This document shows, piece after piece, positions 1 to 8,345 of a stretch of 64,000 bases of DNA; within the stretch, counting starts at the first letter, position 1; every line of letters begins with the position of its first letter. Source of the DNA: Streptomyces sp. NBC_00154. Lineage in GTDB: Bacteria; Actinomycetota; Actinomycetes; Streptomycetales; Streptomycetaceae. The stretch spans positions 7,942,501 to 8,006,500 of the forward strand of contig NZ_JAPEMI010000001.1 of NCBI RefSeq assembly GCF_026342835.1, read 5' to 3'. The notes beneath the pieces were generated by a model. That model saw nothing but the letters and a program-made list of their open reading frames with translations, did no database searches and was not told where the DNA came from. The position numbers were made by a program, and so were the translations under genes.

Positions 1-460
1 CCGCCGGAGGGGTACCACCGGGCAGCCTGACACGCTTTGCCCCAGCGGAACCGGGGCCGGCATCGAGCTTCGCTGAGGTTGATGCGACGGCGGTGTCGGG
101 GACGATGGCGCTGCCCGGGGTGGCGCCCGCGCAGGCGGCGCAGACGTCGGCCAGACGCCAGAGTCGACCCCCGCGTTCACGCGCGAGGACGAGCAGGACG
201 GGTCCGGAGCAGCCGCGGTGGCGCGGATGCCACCGGCATCCGCGTTCGTGGCACTGGCAGGTGCGCAGGTGTGGGGGCAGTGCATCGTGCCGCGCGTGGT
301 GGGCCAGGTGCGCCAGGACCGCGGGCCGGGCTGCAGAAGCTGCCAGAGCGTGGCCGCGTGGTGCGCACAGGGCGCAATAGAGCACGGTTTTGCCCTGCTG
401 CGGGCGTAGTTCCACGGTCCAGGTGCGCCGTACTTGTGGGCGCAGGGTGCATAGCCTCAT
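1..460 (-). CDS. Cys-rich hypothetical protein, runs off left edge
   Basis: This reading frame opens at an ATG whose complement ends at base 460, with an AGGAGG-like ribosome site upstream on the minus strand, and stays open to the window edge, so the C-terminus is missing. The visible part (about 153 residues) starts MRLCTLRPQVRRTW and contains scattered Cys/His pairs (CALCA, CQCHERGC, CAAC) that could bind zinc. I recognise no named domain. The frame is preferred over the many other open frames here because it has a good start signal and a sensible amino-acid composition with conserved-looking Trp and Cys. It is divergent from the XRE regulator gene. Function unknown. Confidence 0.5.
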   Translation of the reverse strand, partial: MRLCTLRPQVRRTWTVELRPQQGKTVLYCALCAPRGHALAASAARPAVLAHLAHHARHDALPPHLRTCQCHERGCRWHPRHRGCSGPVLLVLARERGGRLWRLADVCAACAGATPGSAIVPDTAVASTSAKLDAGPGSAGAKRVRLPGGTPPA

Positions 461-547
461 GGGGCGCCCGTTCCTCCTGCCTTCGACTGGGAGCCGACCC
501 GCCCCTGGGAGTTGTGGTGAGGGGAGGGGTGTCGGCGGCACACCGTA

Positions 548-629
548 GTGCAGACCTCTGCCCTTCGCCCGGGGCGGTCACCTGCAGAAATAGGGCAGAG
601 GTCTGCACTGGCAGGGCAGGGGTCTGCAC
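548..629. promoter_or_regulatory. Triple 16-bp repeat, likely operator of the XRE regulator
   Basis: A perfect 16-bp inverted repeat (GTGCAGACCTCTGCCC at 548-563 and its reverse complement at 593-608) is followed by a third copy, 15 of 16 matching, at 614-629. The last copy ends 14 bases before the GTG start of the XRE gene. Position and symmetry suggest autoregulation by that protein. Confidence 0.6.
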
Positions 630-643
630 CTTCGGATGGGGGA

Positions 644-907
644 GTGACCACCTTCCCGCCCGACCCGAACCTCACCGCCCTCCGCCTGGAGCTCGCGCGG
701 CTGAGGAGCGAACGCGGCTGGACCTACGACGAACTCGCCCGCCGCACCGGCCTGGCCAGACGCACCCTCATCGAAATCGAGCAGGGCCGCACCATCGGAT
801 CCCTCAAGACCTGGCACGCTCTCGCCCACGCCCTCGACGTGTCCGTCGACCACCTCTTCGCCACCCTCTGCGAAGGACACGAGCCACCCGCCGAGCCCGC
901 CGAATAG
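644..907 (+). CDS. XRE-family helix-turn-helix regulator
   Basis: Small DNA-binding protein of 87 residues. A single HTH_3/Cro-type domain fills most of it: LRLELARLRSERGWTYDELA, then a recognition-helix region RTLIEIEQG and the closing VSVDHLF helix. GTG at 644 is preferred over the upstream in-frame start because it follows a purine-rich GGATGGGGGA ribosome site and excludes the repeat array from coding sequence. The three upstream 16-bp repeats are probably its operator. Such stand-alone XRE proteins are common on Streptomyces plasmids and integrative elements; the target beyond its own promoter is unknown. Confidence 0.75.
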   Translation: MTTFPPDPNLTALRLELARLRSERGWTYDELARRTGLARRTLIEIEQGRTIGSLKTWHALAHALDVSVDHLFATLCEGHEPPAEPAE

Positions 908-1063
908 CGTCACCGGCCCTGCCGTTGAGGATCACCCGATCCAGTCACCGACGGGAACTCCCGTACGGGAAACCGCACATCAGTCCCGCCCTATTGAGCC
1001 ATCCGCAGGACAATCCGGCACGCTCACCGTAGCGGCGGCGCGTCGCCTGTCACCTTCACGGTC

Positions 1064-1930
1064 ATGTCCTCCACTGCCTCATCCGGCCGCCGATGGGACG
1101 GAACCCCCGCCCGCCCCCACCGCCAGCGGGCCCTGCGCGTCGCCCCCGACAGCCCCACCCGCCTCGTGCGCAGCGCCCAGCCCAGTCGCTGCCGAGACTG
1201 CGGCAACCACGTCGACTGGTACACCCGCACCGACAACCGCCCCGTCAGCCTCCACCCGCACGAACTCGACGCCACCACCGTGCCGGTTGCCAGCCGCTGG
1301 CACGTCAGCTCCGGCATCGCCCACCCCGCCGACGACGGCACCCCCTGGTGCCGCATCTTGCACCTCGCCCTGTGCCCCGCACGCACCGCCCCCACCCGGC
1401 TCACCCCGCAAATCGCCGCACTGCGTGGCCACCTCGCTCTGCACACCCGCCGACTCCTCGACACCGGCACCCTCACCCCACCCACACCGGACACAGCCTC
1501 ACCGGCAACCGCCCCGGAGCCCTGCCGCCCGGCCCGGCCCATCGTCCTGCTCCTCCACACCCGCTACCTCGCCGCCCAACCCATCGACACCATCCAGTGC
1601 GTAGCCCAGACCCGCCGACGCCACCGTTGCACCCAGCCCGTCCTCAGCCCCAGCACCCCGGCCGGCGCGTGGGCACTTGTCCCCGCCACCACCGGGCGCA
1701 GACAACTGTCCATCCCCGATGGTCTGATGGCCGTCTACGACCTCACCCCCCTTACCTACGCGGAACAGCTGCGCTGGCGCCATCAACGCTGCCCCGCCCA
1801 CGCCGCCGTCCCGGGCGCAGCCGACCTCGCCCTCTGCGACTGGGAACCGTTCGACCCGCTGCTGCACCACCAGCACATCCACAACCGCCTGCCCACCACA
1901 GTCCGCCACCGCACCCAGGCACGGGCATGA
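1064..1930 (+). CDS. DUF6083-like hypothetical protein
   Basis: A 288-residue protein with a Cys-pair near the N-terminus (CRDCGNHVDWYTRTDNRPVS) followed by conserved LHPHEL and WHVSSGIAH segments, then Cys-containing stretches (WCRILHLALCPA, RHRCTQPV, RCPAHA). This pattern resembles the Streptomyces DUF6083 family, probably a zinc-ribbon protein; the family assignment is from memory and no function is known. It lies upstream of the interrupted helicase gene in the same direction, typical of plasmid or island cargo. Confidence 0.6.
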   Translation: MSSTASSGRRWDGTPARPHRQRALRVAPDSPTRLVRSAQPSRCRDCGNHVDWYTRTDNRPVSLHPHELDATTVPVASRWHVSSGIAHPADDGTPWCRILHLALCPARTAPTRLTPQIAALRGHLALHTRRLLDTGTLTPPTPDTASPATAPEPCRPARPIVLLLHTRYLAAQPIDTIQCVAQTRRRHRCTQPVLSPSTPAGAWALVPATTGRRQLSIPDGLMAVYDLTPLTYAEQLRWRHQRCPAHAAVPGAADLALCDWEPFDPLLHHQHIHNRLPTTVRHRTQARA

Positions 1931-2164
1931 GAAGACCACACGACCACGTGCAGCCGAGAACTCCACCGAGACAGTGTTGCCAGGCCCGTGCCGTGCCCCG
2001 TTCAGATCGTGGCCCGGGCACCGGCGGCGCTGTAGCCGAAACGTCCGCAGGCGCGACATCGTCCTGGAGCGACTTCCGGCCCACGCCACGCCGCAGCAAT
2101 CGCTGGCTGCTGCTGCACTCAAGCTCACCCCGCCCCCGCCCCCGCACACCGATGGAGTACCGGG

Positions 2165-3092
2165 GTGCTCGACCTGATTCCCACCGACGAACAGATCGCC
2201 GCCGCCGACGCCTTCCACGCCGGTGACCACCTCGCCCTCCAAGCGGGCGCCGGCACGGGCAAGACCAGCACCCTCGCCTTTCTTGCCCACCGCACCCGGC
2301 GTCGCGGCCGTTACCTCGCCTACAACAAGGCCATCGCCCAGGACGCTGCCGCCCGATTCCCCGCGACCGTGACCTGTAAAACCGCGCACGCCCTGGCCTA
2401 CGCCGCCCTCGGCCACCGCTACCGCGCCCGCCTGAACGGCCCGCGCCAGCCGGGCTGGAAAACCGGGCAGGATCTCGGCATCACCAAACCCCTACGGCTC
2501 GGTGACCGAGACCTCTCACCCCGGCTCCTTTCCTACGCCACCCTGCGCACCGTGACCCGTTTCTGCCATTCCTCCGACGCAGCCCTTACCCACCACCACG
2601 TTCCACCACTGCGCAGCCTCGAAGCACCCGACCTTCACGCCCAACTCGCAACAGCCGTACTGCCATTCGCCCGCAAAGCATGGGCCGATCTGCAGAATCC
2701 CGATGCCGGCGCTGTCCGCTTCGACCACGACCACTACCTCAAAATGTGGTCACTGACCGAACCGAAGATCAACGCCGACTTCCTGTTCCTCGACGAAGCC
2801 CAGGACACCAACCCCGTCGTCGAGCAGATCTTCAACGCCCAACGCGACCACGCCCAGCTCGTCATGGTCGGCGACTCCGCCCAGGCCATCTACCAATGGC
2901 GCGGAGCTCGCGACGTCATGACCACGTTCCCCGGCACACGCCTCGCCCTGTCCAAGTCCTTCCGCTTCGGCCCTCATCTCGCAACCGAAGCCAACCGCTG
3001 GCTCACCCTCGCCAATGCCCCCTGCGCCTCGAAGGCACCGAGACGATCCCTACTGAGCTCGGCCCGGTTGAGATCCCTGACGCCGTTCTGTG
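2165..3092 (+). pseudogene. UvrD/Rep-like helicase, 5' part (interrupted)
   Basis: N-terminal half of a superfamily 1 helicase. Walker A is GAGTGKTST (about residue 28), Walker B is FLFLDEAQD, followed by the motif III-like VMVGDSAQAIYQWRG. The GTG start at 2165 gives LDLIPTDEQIAAADAF, typical of these proteins. The gene is broken twice. A one-base loss in a C-run near 3018-3025 shifts the frame, so that the true continuation (PLRLEGTETIPTELG) is in the next frame. An IS256-type element then enters at base 3092. The 3' part resumes at 7577. Joining 3092 directly to the CCGCACC at 7587 restores codons A-V-L-C-R-T, proving the two halves were one gene. Confidence 0.85.
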
Positions 3093-3117
3093 GAGGAATT
3101 GTCAAATTCTGTGGATC
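3093..3117 (+). repeat. Left terminal inverted repeat of IS256-type element
   Basis: The sequence begins GAGGAATTGTCAA and ends CTGTGGATC. It pairs with 7552-7576 with six mismatches and starts exactly where the helicase reading frame is lost. Confidence 0.75.
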
Positions 3118-3193
3118 GGCTGGTCGGATGGGCGGCTGACCGATGTGCCCAAAAGTGATTGGCGCTGGCGGCCGCTCTGGTGAGAATGAGTGG

Positions 3194-3997
3194 ATGATCG
3201 CCACTTCGCCCCAGGGACCTGTCGAGCCTCCACGTATCGTTGCCGAGCTCGCTGCGGGGCGGCCGGTACGGGCCGTATGGAAGAACGAGCTCGGCGGGTT
3301 GACGTTCCAGGTCGGCTTGGGCGATACACGGCAGTTTATGAAGTGGACGCCGGTCGGCAGCGGTATCGACCTTGCGGCTGAGGTAGCACGCCTGCGGTGG
3401 GCGGCGAGGTTCACCGTGGTGCCGCGGGTACTCGGTGAGGGCGCGGACGACATGGGGTCCTGGATCATCACCCATGGCTTGCCCGGACGTACGGCGGTGG
3501 ACGACCACTGGAAGCGCGACCCCGGCAGCGCGGTACGCGCGATCGGCTCGGGGCTGCGGGCGCTCCATGACGCGCTGCCCGTCGCGGACTGCCCGTTCGA
3601 CTGGTCAGCCGAAATGCGCCTGGAGGGTGCACGGTCACGAGCGGTGGCGGGACGGATCATTCCAGCGGACTGGCCTCAAGAGCTTCGGCACTTCGGCACT
3701 GTCGAGCGCGCGCTCGACGCGCTCGCTGACATCCCGCCCATCGACCGGCTCGTCGTCTGCCATGGTGACGCCTGCGCTCCCAACACCCTGGTCGGTGACG
3801 ACGGCACGTGGACCGGGCACGTCGATCTCGGCACGCTCGGTGTCGCGGACCGCTGGGCCGACCTCGCGGTTGCCACGTGGAGCACGCAGTGGAACTACGG
3901 TCCGGGATGGGAAGAGCCACTGCTCGAAGCTTACGGAGTCGAGCCGGACCTGGAACGGATCATGTACTACCGGCTGCTGTGGGAACTGTCGGACTGA
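3194..3997 (+). CDS. Aminoglycoside-phosphotransferase-like kinase (passenger gene)
   Basis: Predicted cytoplasmic kinase of about 267 residues in the APH(3')-like family, which transfers ATP phosphate to an aminoglycoside hydroxyl. The catalytic Brenner motif reads VVCHGDACAPNTLV, followed by the metal-binding HVDLGTLGVADRWADLA segment, both near the C-terminus as expected, and the end YRLLWELSD resembles known APH(3') tails. ATG 3194 gives the normal family length; an upstream in-frame ATG at 3143 is possible but lies close to the IS repeat. It sits between the left repeat of the IS256-type element and the convergent transposase, so it is mobile cargo. Substrate specificity cannot be read from sequence. 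Confidence 0.75.
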   Translation: MIATSPQGPVEPPRIVAELAAGRPVRAVWKNELGGLTFQVGLGDTRQFMKWTPVGSGIDLAAEVARLRWAARFTVVPRVLGEGADDMGSWIITHGLPGRTAVDDHWKRDPGSAVRAIGSGLRALHDALPVADCPFDWSAEMRLEGARSRAVAGRIIPADWPQELRHFGTVERALDALADIPPIDRLVVCHGDACAPNTLVGDDGTWTGHVDLGTLGVADRWADLAVATWSTQWNYGPGWEEPLLEAYGVEPDLERIMYYRLLWELSD

Positions 3998-4022
3998 GCA
4001 TCGCAAGCCGCGGTGACGTGAG

Positions 4023-4483
4023 TCAGGCCGCCTGAGCCTCGGAGCGTTCGACGAGGTGGCCGCGTTCAAAGCGTGCTCCGGCCCGGACCAAGGCAACGAG
4101 GTGGGGTGCGTTCACGGCCCGCCACCGGGCCTGGGCGGACTCGACGAGCTTGAACACCATCGCGAGTGCAGCGGCCGCACTGCCGGCACCCTTGGTGACC
4201 TTCGTCCTCAGCCTCACCGTGGCAAAGGTCGACTCGATCGGATTCGTCGTGCGCAGGTGAATCCAGTGCTCGGCGGGGAAGTTGTAGAACGCCAGCAGCT
4301 CGTCGACGTCGTCGGTGACCTTCCTGACGGCCTTGGGGAACTTCACGCCGTACGTCTTCTCGAACGCCGCGACGGCCTTCAGCGCGTGCTCGCGGTCCTC
4401 GGCGTTGTAGATCTCCTTGAGGGCCTTCCTCGCGCCGGGCTGGGCCGACTTCGGCAAGGCGTTGAGAACATTTGCGGTCTTGT
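4023..4483 (-). pseudogene. IS256-family transposase, C-terminal part
   Basis: C-terminal portion of a mutator-type (IS256) transposase: LPKSAQPGARKALKEIY, then the LRTTNPIESTFATVRLRT block that carries the final Glu of the DDE triad, ending at a stop at 4023. The gene is interrupted after the HQRCWVHK codons by the ISAzo13-type element at 4484. Rejoining across it gives an uninterrupted RCWVHKTANVLNALP. The element may still be mobilised in trans, but this copy makes no complete transposase. Confidence 0.85.
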
Positions 4484-6663
4484 GGAGCCGTAAAGAATCA
4501 AGGTGTCGGCGTGTCCTGCTCCGGTCCTGCGGCGGCGAGGAGTTCGGCGGCGGTGCGGTAGCGGACAGGAGTGGGTGGCGGCACGTATCCCTCCTCTTCC
4601 AGCAGGGGTCGTGTCTCTCGGATCACGTTGCCGACCGTGGATCGGCATACGTCACCGAGCGCGTCGGTGATCACCTCCATCGTGCACAGCTTTCGCAGGT
4701 AGAGGACGGTCAGCAAGACACGCTCGCTGTTGCCGATCCGCTGGGGAAACACGCCGCCTCGGGCACCGGCCTGGCGTTCGCCGCCGCGTCGCTGGTGCGA
4801 GATCCGCTCGGCCCGGGCCGCCTGCCGGCTCGCAAGCCGCCGGGTGAGGTCGTGCAGTTCCCCACAACTCATCCCGGTCAGGGCCGGAGCGGAAAGTCGT
4901 TCAATGATCGCGGTGCGGGCGGGGCGGACGTCGTGGTCCAGGAAATCTTGCAGGTCGCGGGCGGCCTTGAAGCGGACCGGCGCCGTTCCGGGAGCGTGCC
5001 CGTGGTCCTCCAGGACCCTGCGGGTGTCCTTCACCAGGTCGCCGATGCACGCGCCGGTGACCTCCAACAGGTCTCCGAGCACGTTCATCGAGCACACCTG
5101 CCGCTGGTACAGGAGCGTGAGCAGGACGCGGGCCGGGTCGTCGAACAGTGGCTTGCTGCCGCGGAGCTTGCCGGTGGCCCGACGGGCCCGGCCGCCGCGC
5201 TGCTCGCAGTGGCGTTGCTGGGCCCCGGCGGCCTGCAGCGGAGCCAGCACCGAGCACAGCCTGGCGAGTTCGTCGCTGCTCATGCCGGTTAGCCGCCCGT
5301 CGTTGAGTCTGCGCAACATCTCCTGACGGCGGTGAGCGGGTCCGTCGCTCTGCTCGCCGGTGATGCTCTCACTGACAGACGGAGCGGTGTCGTCGGGGTG
5401 GAGCGTGTAGTTCCAGCTTCCGTGCACGGCATGCCGTTCCAGCGGCAGCGCGTCAAACCGTTCCTTGCTGATCGCCACTCCGGTGGGATAGTCCCCGGTG
5501 TCGAGGGTGGCCTCGACGCGCAGGCCTGTCCTGGTGCGGGTGGAGGCGATGGTCTCCACGACCACGTCATGGCTGGTCAGCGGCCTGCCCCTCCAGTTGA
5601 GCGTGATGTGCGAGAACAGCCGGTGTTCAATCTTGTTCCACTTGCTCGTAGCCGGAGGAAAGTGACAGACAGTGATCGTCAGGCCGGTCTCGGCGGCCAG
5701 GGAGGCGAGTTCGCTCTTCCACACGCGGTAGCGGTAGCCGTTGGATCCGCCCGCGTCGGCGGTGATCAGCAGCCGTGATGCGGCCGGGTAGTCAAGACTC
5801 CCGCGTGCCTTCCACCAGCGGCGGATCGACTCCACCGCGAAGACGGAAGTGTCGTGGTCGACGCCGACGTTGACCCATCCGGTGTCTCGGGCCAGGTCGT
5901 AGATCCCGTACGGGATCGCCTGCTCGACGTCGGGGCCGGTGAAGAAGAAGTGGTGGTCCTCGACCTCGACCGGATCACCCTTGGGGCGCCACTCCCGCCC
6001 GGCCATGGGCAGTCGTCCCAGGTGCTCACGCTTCTTGGTGTCCACGCTGACCACCGGCTCGCCAGCCGCTTGGTGGTCCTTGACCTGCTCGTTGATGTAT
6101 CGGAACTGGGCATCACGGTCGGGATGTTGGGCCCCTTCGAGGGTCTTGGCATTTGCCTGCAGACTGAACCCGGCTGCCTTCAGTAGCCGCCCCACCGTCG
6201 GCGCGGAGACCGGATGCCCCTGCCGTGTCAACTGGTCCGCCAAGCGACGCAACGACTTGGTCGTCCAGCGCAGCGGTGACATCGGATCCCCGCGCTCGTC
6301 CGGCTCGACCAGGGCCAACAGAGCATCCAGCACCGCAGGGTTGGTTGCTTCGACCACACGGCGGCCCCCACCCGGCGCCCGGACACGCCCATCGGCGAGC
6401 GGTGCCTCGCCCACCTCCAGCTCTTCGACCCCGCGGCGCACCGTGGTCTCGCTCATCCCGGCGATCCTCGCGGCGGCTCGCACGCCGCCGTGGCCAAGCA
6501 ATCTCGCCTCGGTCGCGACAGCCAAGCGCCGCTGCCGCTCGTTCAGATGAGGCAGCAACACCGAAAACCGGCAGCCGAGTTGGGAAAGGATCTCCTGCGC
6601 GATCGCCATACCAGGCCAACGAGTCAACGAGTGCGAAGCAACACCTTGATTCTTTACGGCTCC
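4484..6663. mobile_element. Complete ISAzo13-type insertion sequence
   Basis: The element has perfect 23-bp terminal inverted repeats (GGAGCCGTAAAGAATCAAGG plus TGT at 4484-4506, reverse complement at 6641-6663) and a 3-bp target duplication TGT (4481-4483 and 6664-6666). It carries one long transposase gene and looks intact and recent. It sits inside the IS256 transposase gene. Confidence 0.9.
4498..6609 (-). CDS. ISAzo13-family transposase
   Basis: About 703 residues. The N-terminal HTH region (ERQRRLAVATEARLLGHGG, RIAGMSETTVRRG) is followed by the DDE domain of the Rhodopirellula-type transposases: VVSVDTKKREHLG carries the first Asp, LLITADAGGSNGYR the second, and HCHFPP-like CHFPPATSKWNKIEHRLFSHI the Glu segment. 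A further 250 residues form two similar C-terminal HTH-like modules (SDELARLCSVLAPLQ and CGELHDLTRRLASRQ, each followed by a LLTLLYQRQ/LLTVLYLRK segment), longer than the usual family length. The ATG at 6609 is chosen over an upstream TTG at 6627. The stop lies 14 bases inside the left repeat. It appears intact. Confidence 0.9.
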   Translation of the reverse strand: MAIAQEILSQLGCRFSVLLPHLNERQRRLAVATEARLLGHGGVRAAARIAGMSETTVRRGVEELEVGEAPLADGRVRAPGGGRRVVEATNPAVLDALLALVEPDERGDPMSPLRWTTKSLRRLADQLTRQGHPVSAPTVGRLLKAAGFSLQANAKTLEGAQHPDRDAQFRYINEQVKDHQAAGEPVVSVDTKKREHLGRLPMAGREWRPKGDPVEVEDHHFFFTGPDVEQAIPYGIYDLARDTGWVNVGVDHDTSVFAVESIRRWWKARGSLDYPAASRLLITADAGGSNGYRYRVWKSELASLAAETGLTITVCHFPPATSKWNKIEHRLFSHITLNWRGRPLTSHDVVVETIASTRTRTGLRVEATLDTGDYPTGVAISKERFDALPLERHAVHGSWNYTLHPDDTAPSVSESITGEQSDGPAHRRQEMLRRLNDGRLTGMSSDELARLCSVLAPLQAAGAQQRHCEQRGGRARRATGKLRGSKPLFDDPARVLLTLLYQRQVCSMNVLGDLLEVTGACIGDLVKDTRRVLEDHGHAPGTAPVRFKAARDLQDFLDHDVRPARTAIIERLSAPALTGMSCGELHDLTRRLASRQAARAERISHQRRGGERQAGARGGVFPQRIGNSERVLLTVLYLRKLCTMEVITDALGDVCRSTVGNVIRETRPLLEEEGYVPPPTPVRYRTAAELLAAAGPEQDTPTP

Positions 6664-7462
6664 TGTGAACCCAGCACCGCTGGTGCCGGGCCTCGGGGAA
6701 CACCTCGGCGATAGCCTTCCAGAATCCCAAGGCGCCGTCGCCGACGGCCAAGACGGGGGATCGCATGCCCCTGAGCCGGCAGTCGCGCAGGAGGTCAGCC
6801 CAGGACTCGGCCGATTCGCGGTAGCCGTCGCTCATGGCGATCAGCTCTTTCGTGCCATCGGCACGGACGCCCATCAGCACCAGCACGCAGGACTTCGCCT
6901 GGGCAAGGCGTATGCGCAGGTGGATGCCGTCAGCCCACACGTAGACGTAGTCGGTGGCGGACAGGTCCCGTTTGCCGAAGGCCTGGTGGTCGGCCTGCCA
7001 CTGCTGGGTGAGCCGGGTGACGGTGGCTGGTGAGAGCCCGGCAGTCGAGCCGAGGAACTGTTCGAGGGCGGGCGCGAAGTCCCCGCTGGAGAGACCATGG
7101 AGGTAGAGCAGGGGCAGCACCTCACTGATCTTCGGGGACTTGCGGCACCAGGGCGGCAGGATCGCGGAGGAGAACCGCTGGCGCTCGCCCGTGGCCTCGT
7201 CGACGCGCTTGTCGTTCACCCGCGGGGCCTTCACTTCGACTGCCCCGGCCGCGGTGGTGACCTCCCGTGGCTGGTGGTAGCCGTTACGGACCACCAAGCG
7301 TCGGCCGTGCTGGTCACGCTGGTCCGCCAACTCGGCGATGTAGGTGTTGACCTCGGCCTCCAACGCGGCGGCCAGCATCCGCCGAGCACCCTCCCGGACA
7401 ATCTCGTCGATCAGCGACGACCCGCTGTCGGTGGTGCCGTCAGCGTTGACAACGGTGAGCAC
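6664..7462 (-). pseudogene. IS256-family transposase, N-terminal part
   Basis: N-terminal portion of the IS256 transposase split by the ISAzo13-type element. It starts with GTG at 7462 (LTVVNADGTTDSG). Visible family blocks are RNGYHQPREVTTAAG, the zinc-finger-like WCRKSPKISEVLPLLYLHGLS, the first Asp in VYVWADGIHLRIRL, and the second in VLAVGDGALGFWKAI, followed by HQRCWVH where the reading frame breaks. After that the frame reads through ISAzo13 DNA as nonsense. The 3' half is at 4023-4483. Confidence 0.85.
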
Positions 7463-7551
7463 GGACGTGCCTTCCCGACCGACGGTGCCACGTCGGCCTT
7501 GCTCGGTGACCTATCAATCAATCACCCGGGAAGGTACGTCCTCCCCCGCGT

Positions 7552-7576
7552 GATCCACAGGTCTTGAGCATTGCTC
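7552..7576 (-). repeat. Right terminal inverted repeat of IS256-type element
   Basis: The reverse complement reads GAGCAATGCTCAAGACC then TGTGGATC, matching the left repeat at 19 of 25 positions. It is immediately followed by the second target copy CGTTCTTGTG. Confidence 0.75.
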
Positions 7577-8130
7577 CGTTCTTGTGCCGCACCAACGTCG
7601 GCGCCATGCGCGAAGTCATGCAGCTACTGGAAACAGGTCACCGCGTCGCGCTGGTCGGGGGTGGAGAAGCTCTGCGGGCCTTGGCTCGAGCAGCCAACGA
7701 CCTCAAAGAAGGCCGCCGCACCTTTCACCCCGAACTCGTCCTCTTCCCGACCTGGGGCGAGCTGCAGGACTACGCCGATCACGATCCAGCCGGTGGCGAC
7801 CTGCAACCACTCATCGACCTCGTTGAAACCCACGGCACCGACGCCATCCTCAGCGCCGTCGATCAACTCGACGACGAACAAACGGCCGACATCACCGTCT
7901 CCACCGCACACAAAGCCAAAGGGCGCGAATGGCTCCGCGTGCGAATCGCCGACGACTTCACCTCACCACCGGACACTGACGAGCACGATGACATGGGCGG
8001 CCCCCTTCCCGGCCCCATCGACGACGGGGAAGCCCGACTCGCCTATGTTGCCGTCACACGAGCCCGTCACCGCCTCGACATCGGCGGCCTGTCATGGATC
8101 AACCACCACCCCGACGGGCTCCACGCATGA
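7577..8130 (+). pseudogene. UvrD/Rep-like helicase, 3' part
   Basis: C-terminal portion of the split superfamily 1 helicase. It reads CRTNVGAMREVMQLLETGHRVALVGGG, then the motif V/VI region ITVSTAHKAKGREWLRV and LAYVAVTRARHRLDIGGL, which are diagnostic for UvrD-type C-terminal helicase domains. The stop is at 8130. An in-frame ATG-like start inside the IS repeat could allow a fragment to be made, but without the ATP-binding half it would not be a helicase. The target duplication at the start carries one extra T compared with the left copy. Confidence 0.85.
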
Positions 8131-8345
8131 CTCGGGACAGGCCGCCGACGATCACGCGGACGGCGGTTCGCTGCGTAAGGTCGTTGTCGGGGGACGTATC
8201 TGCCAGCCGGTACCACCACGAGCCGCCCGTGGTCCTGGCGTTGCTGGGGCACCACGGTATGCAGAATTCTCGAAGGCTACGTACCGCAGTCCGTTCATGG
8301 GTGGGTTCACCGGCTCGGGACCTGCCGCTGCGTCAGGCGACGTCG

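Larger units (their letters stand above)
3093..7576. mobile_element. IS256-type transposon carrying an aph-like gene
   Basis: The element is bounded by 25-bp imperfect inverted repeats (3093-3117 and 7552-7576; 19 of 25 matching, outer GAG and inner CTGTGGATC conserved). It lies in the helicase gene, flanked by near-identical target copies CGTTCTGTG (3084-3092) and CGTTCTTGTG (7577-7586), consistent with the 8-9 bp duplication usual for IS256. Inside are a phosphotransferase gene near the left end and an IS256-family transposase gene near the right end. The transposase is disrupted by an ISAzo13-type element. Because the repeats enclose a passenger gene, this is an IS that carries cargo rather than a simple IS. 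Confidence 0.8.

Noticed and set aside
37..1032. Long plus-strand frame of 331 codons over the left end
   Set aside because: Extremely Arg/Pro-rich, overlaps the XRE gene in another frame and the better minus-strand gene; typical GC-skew shadow.
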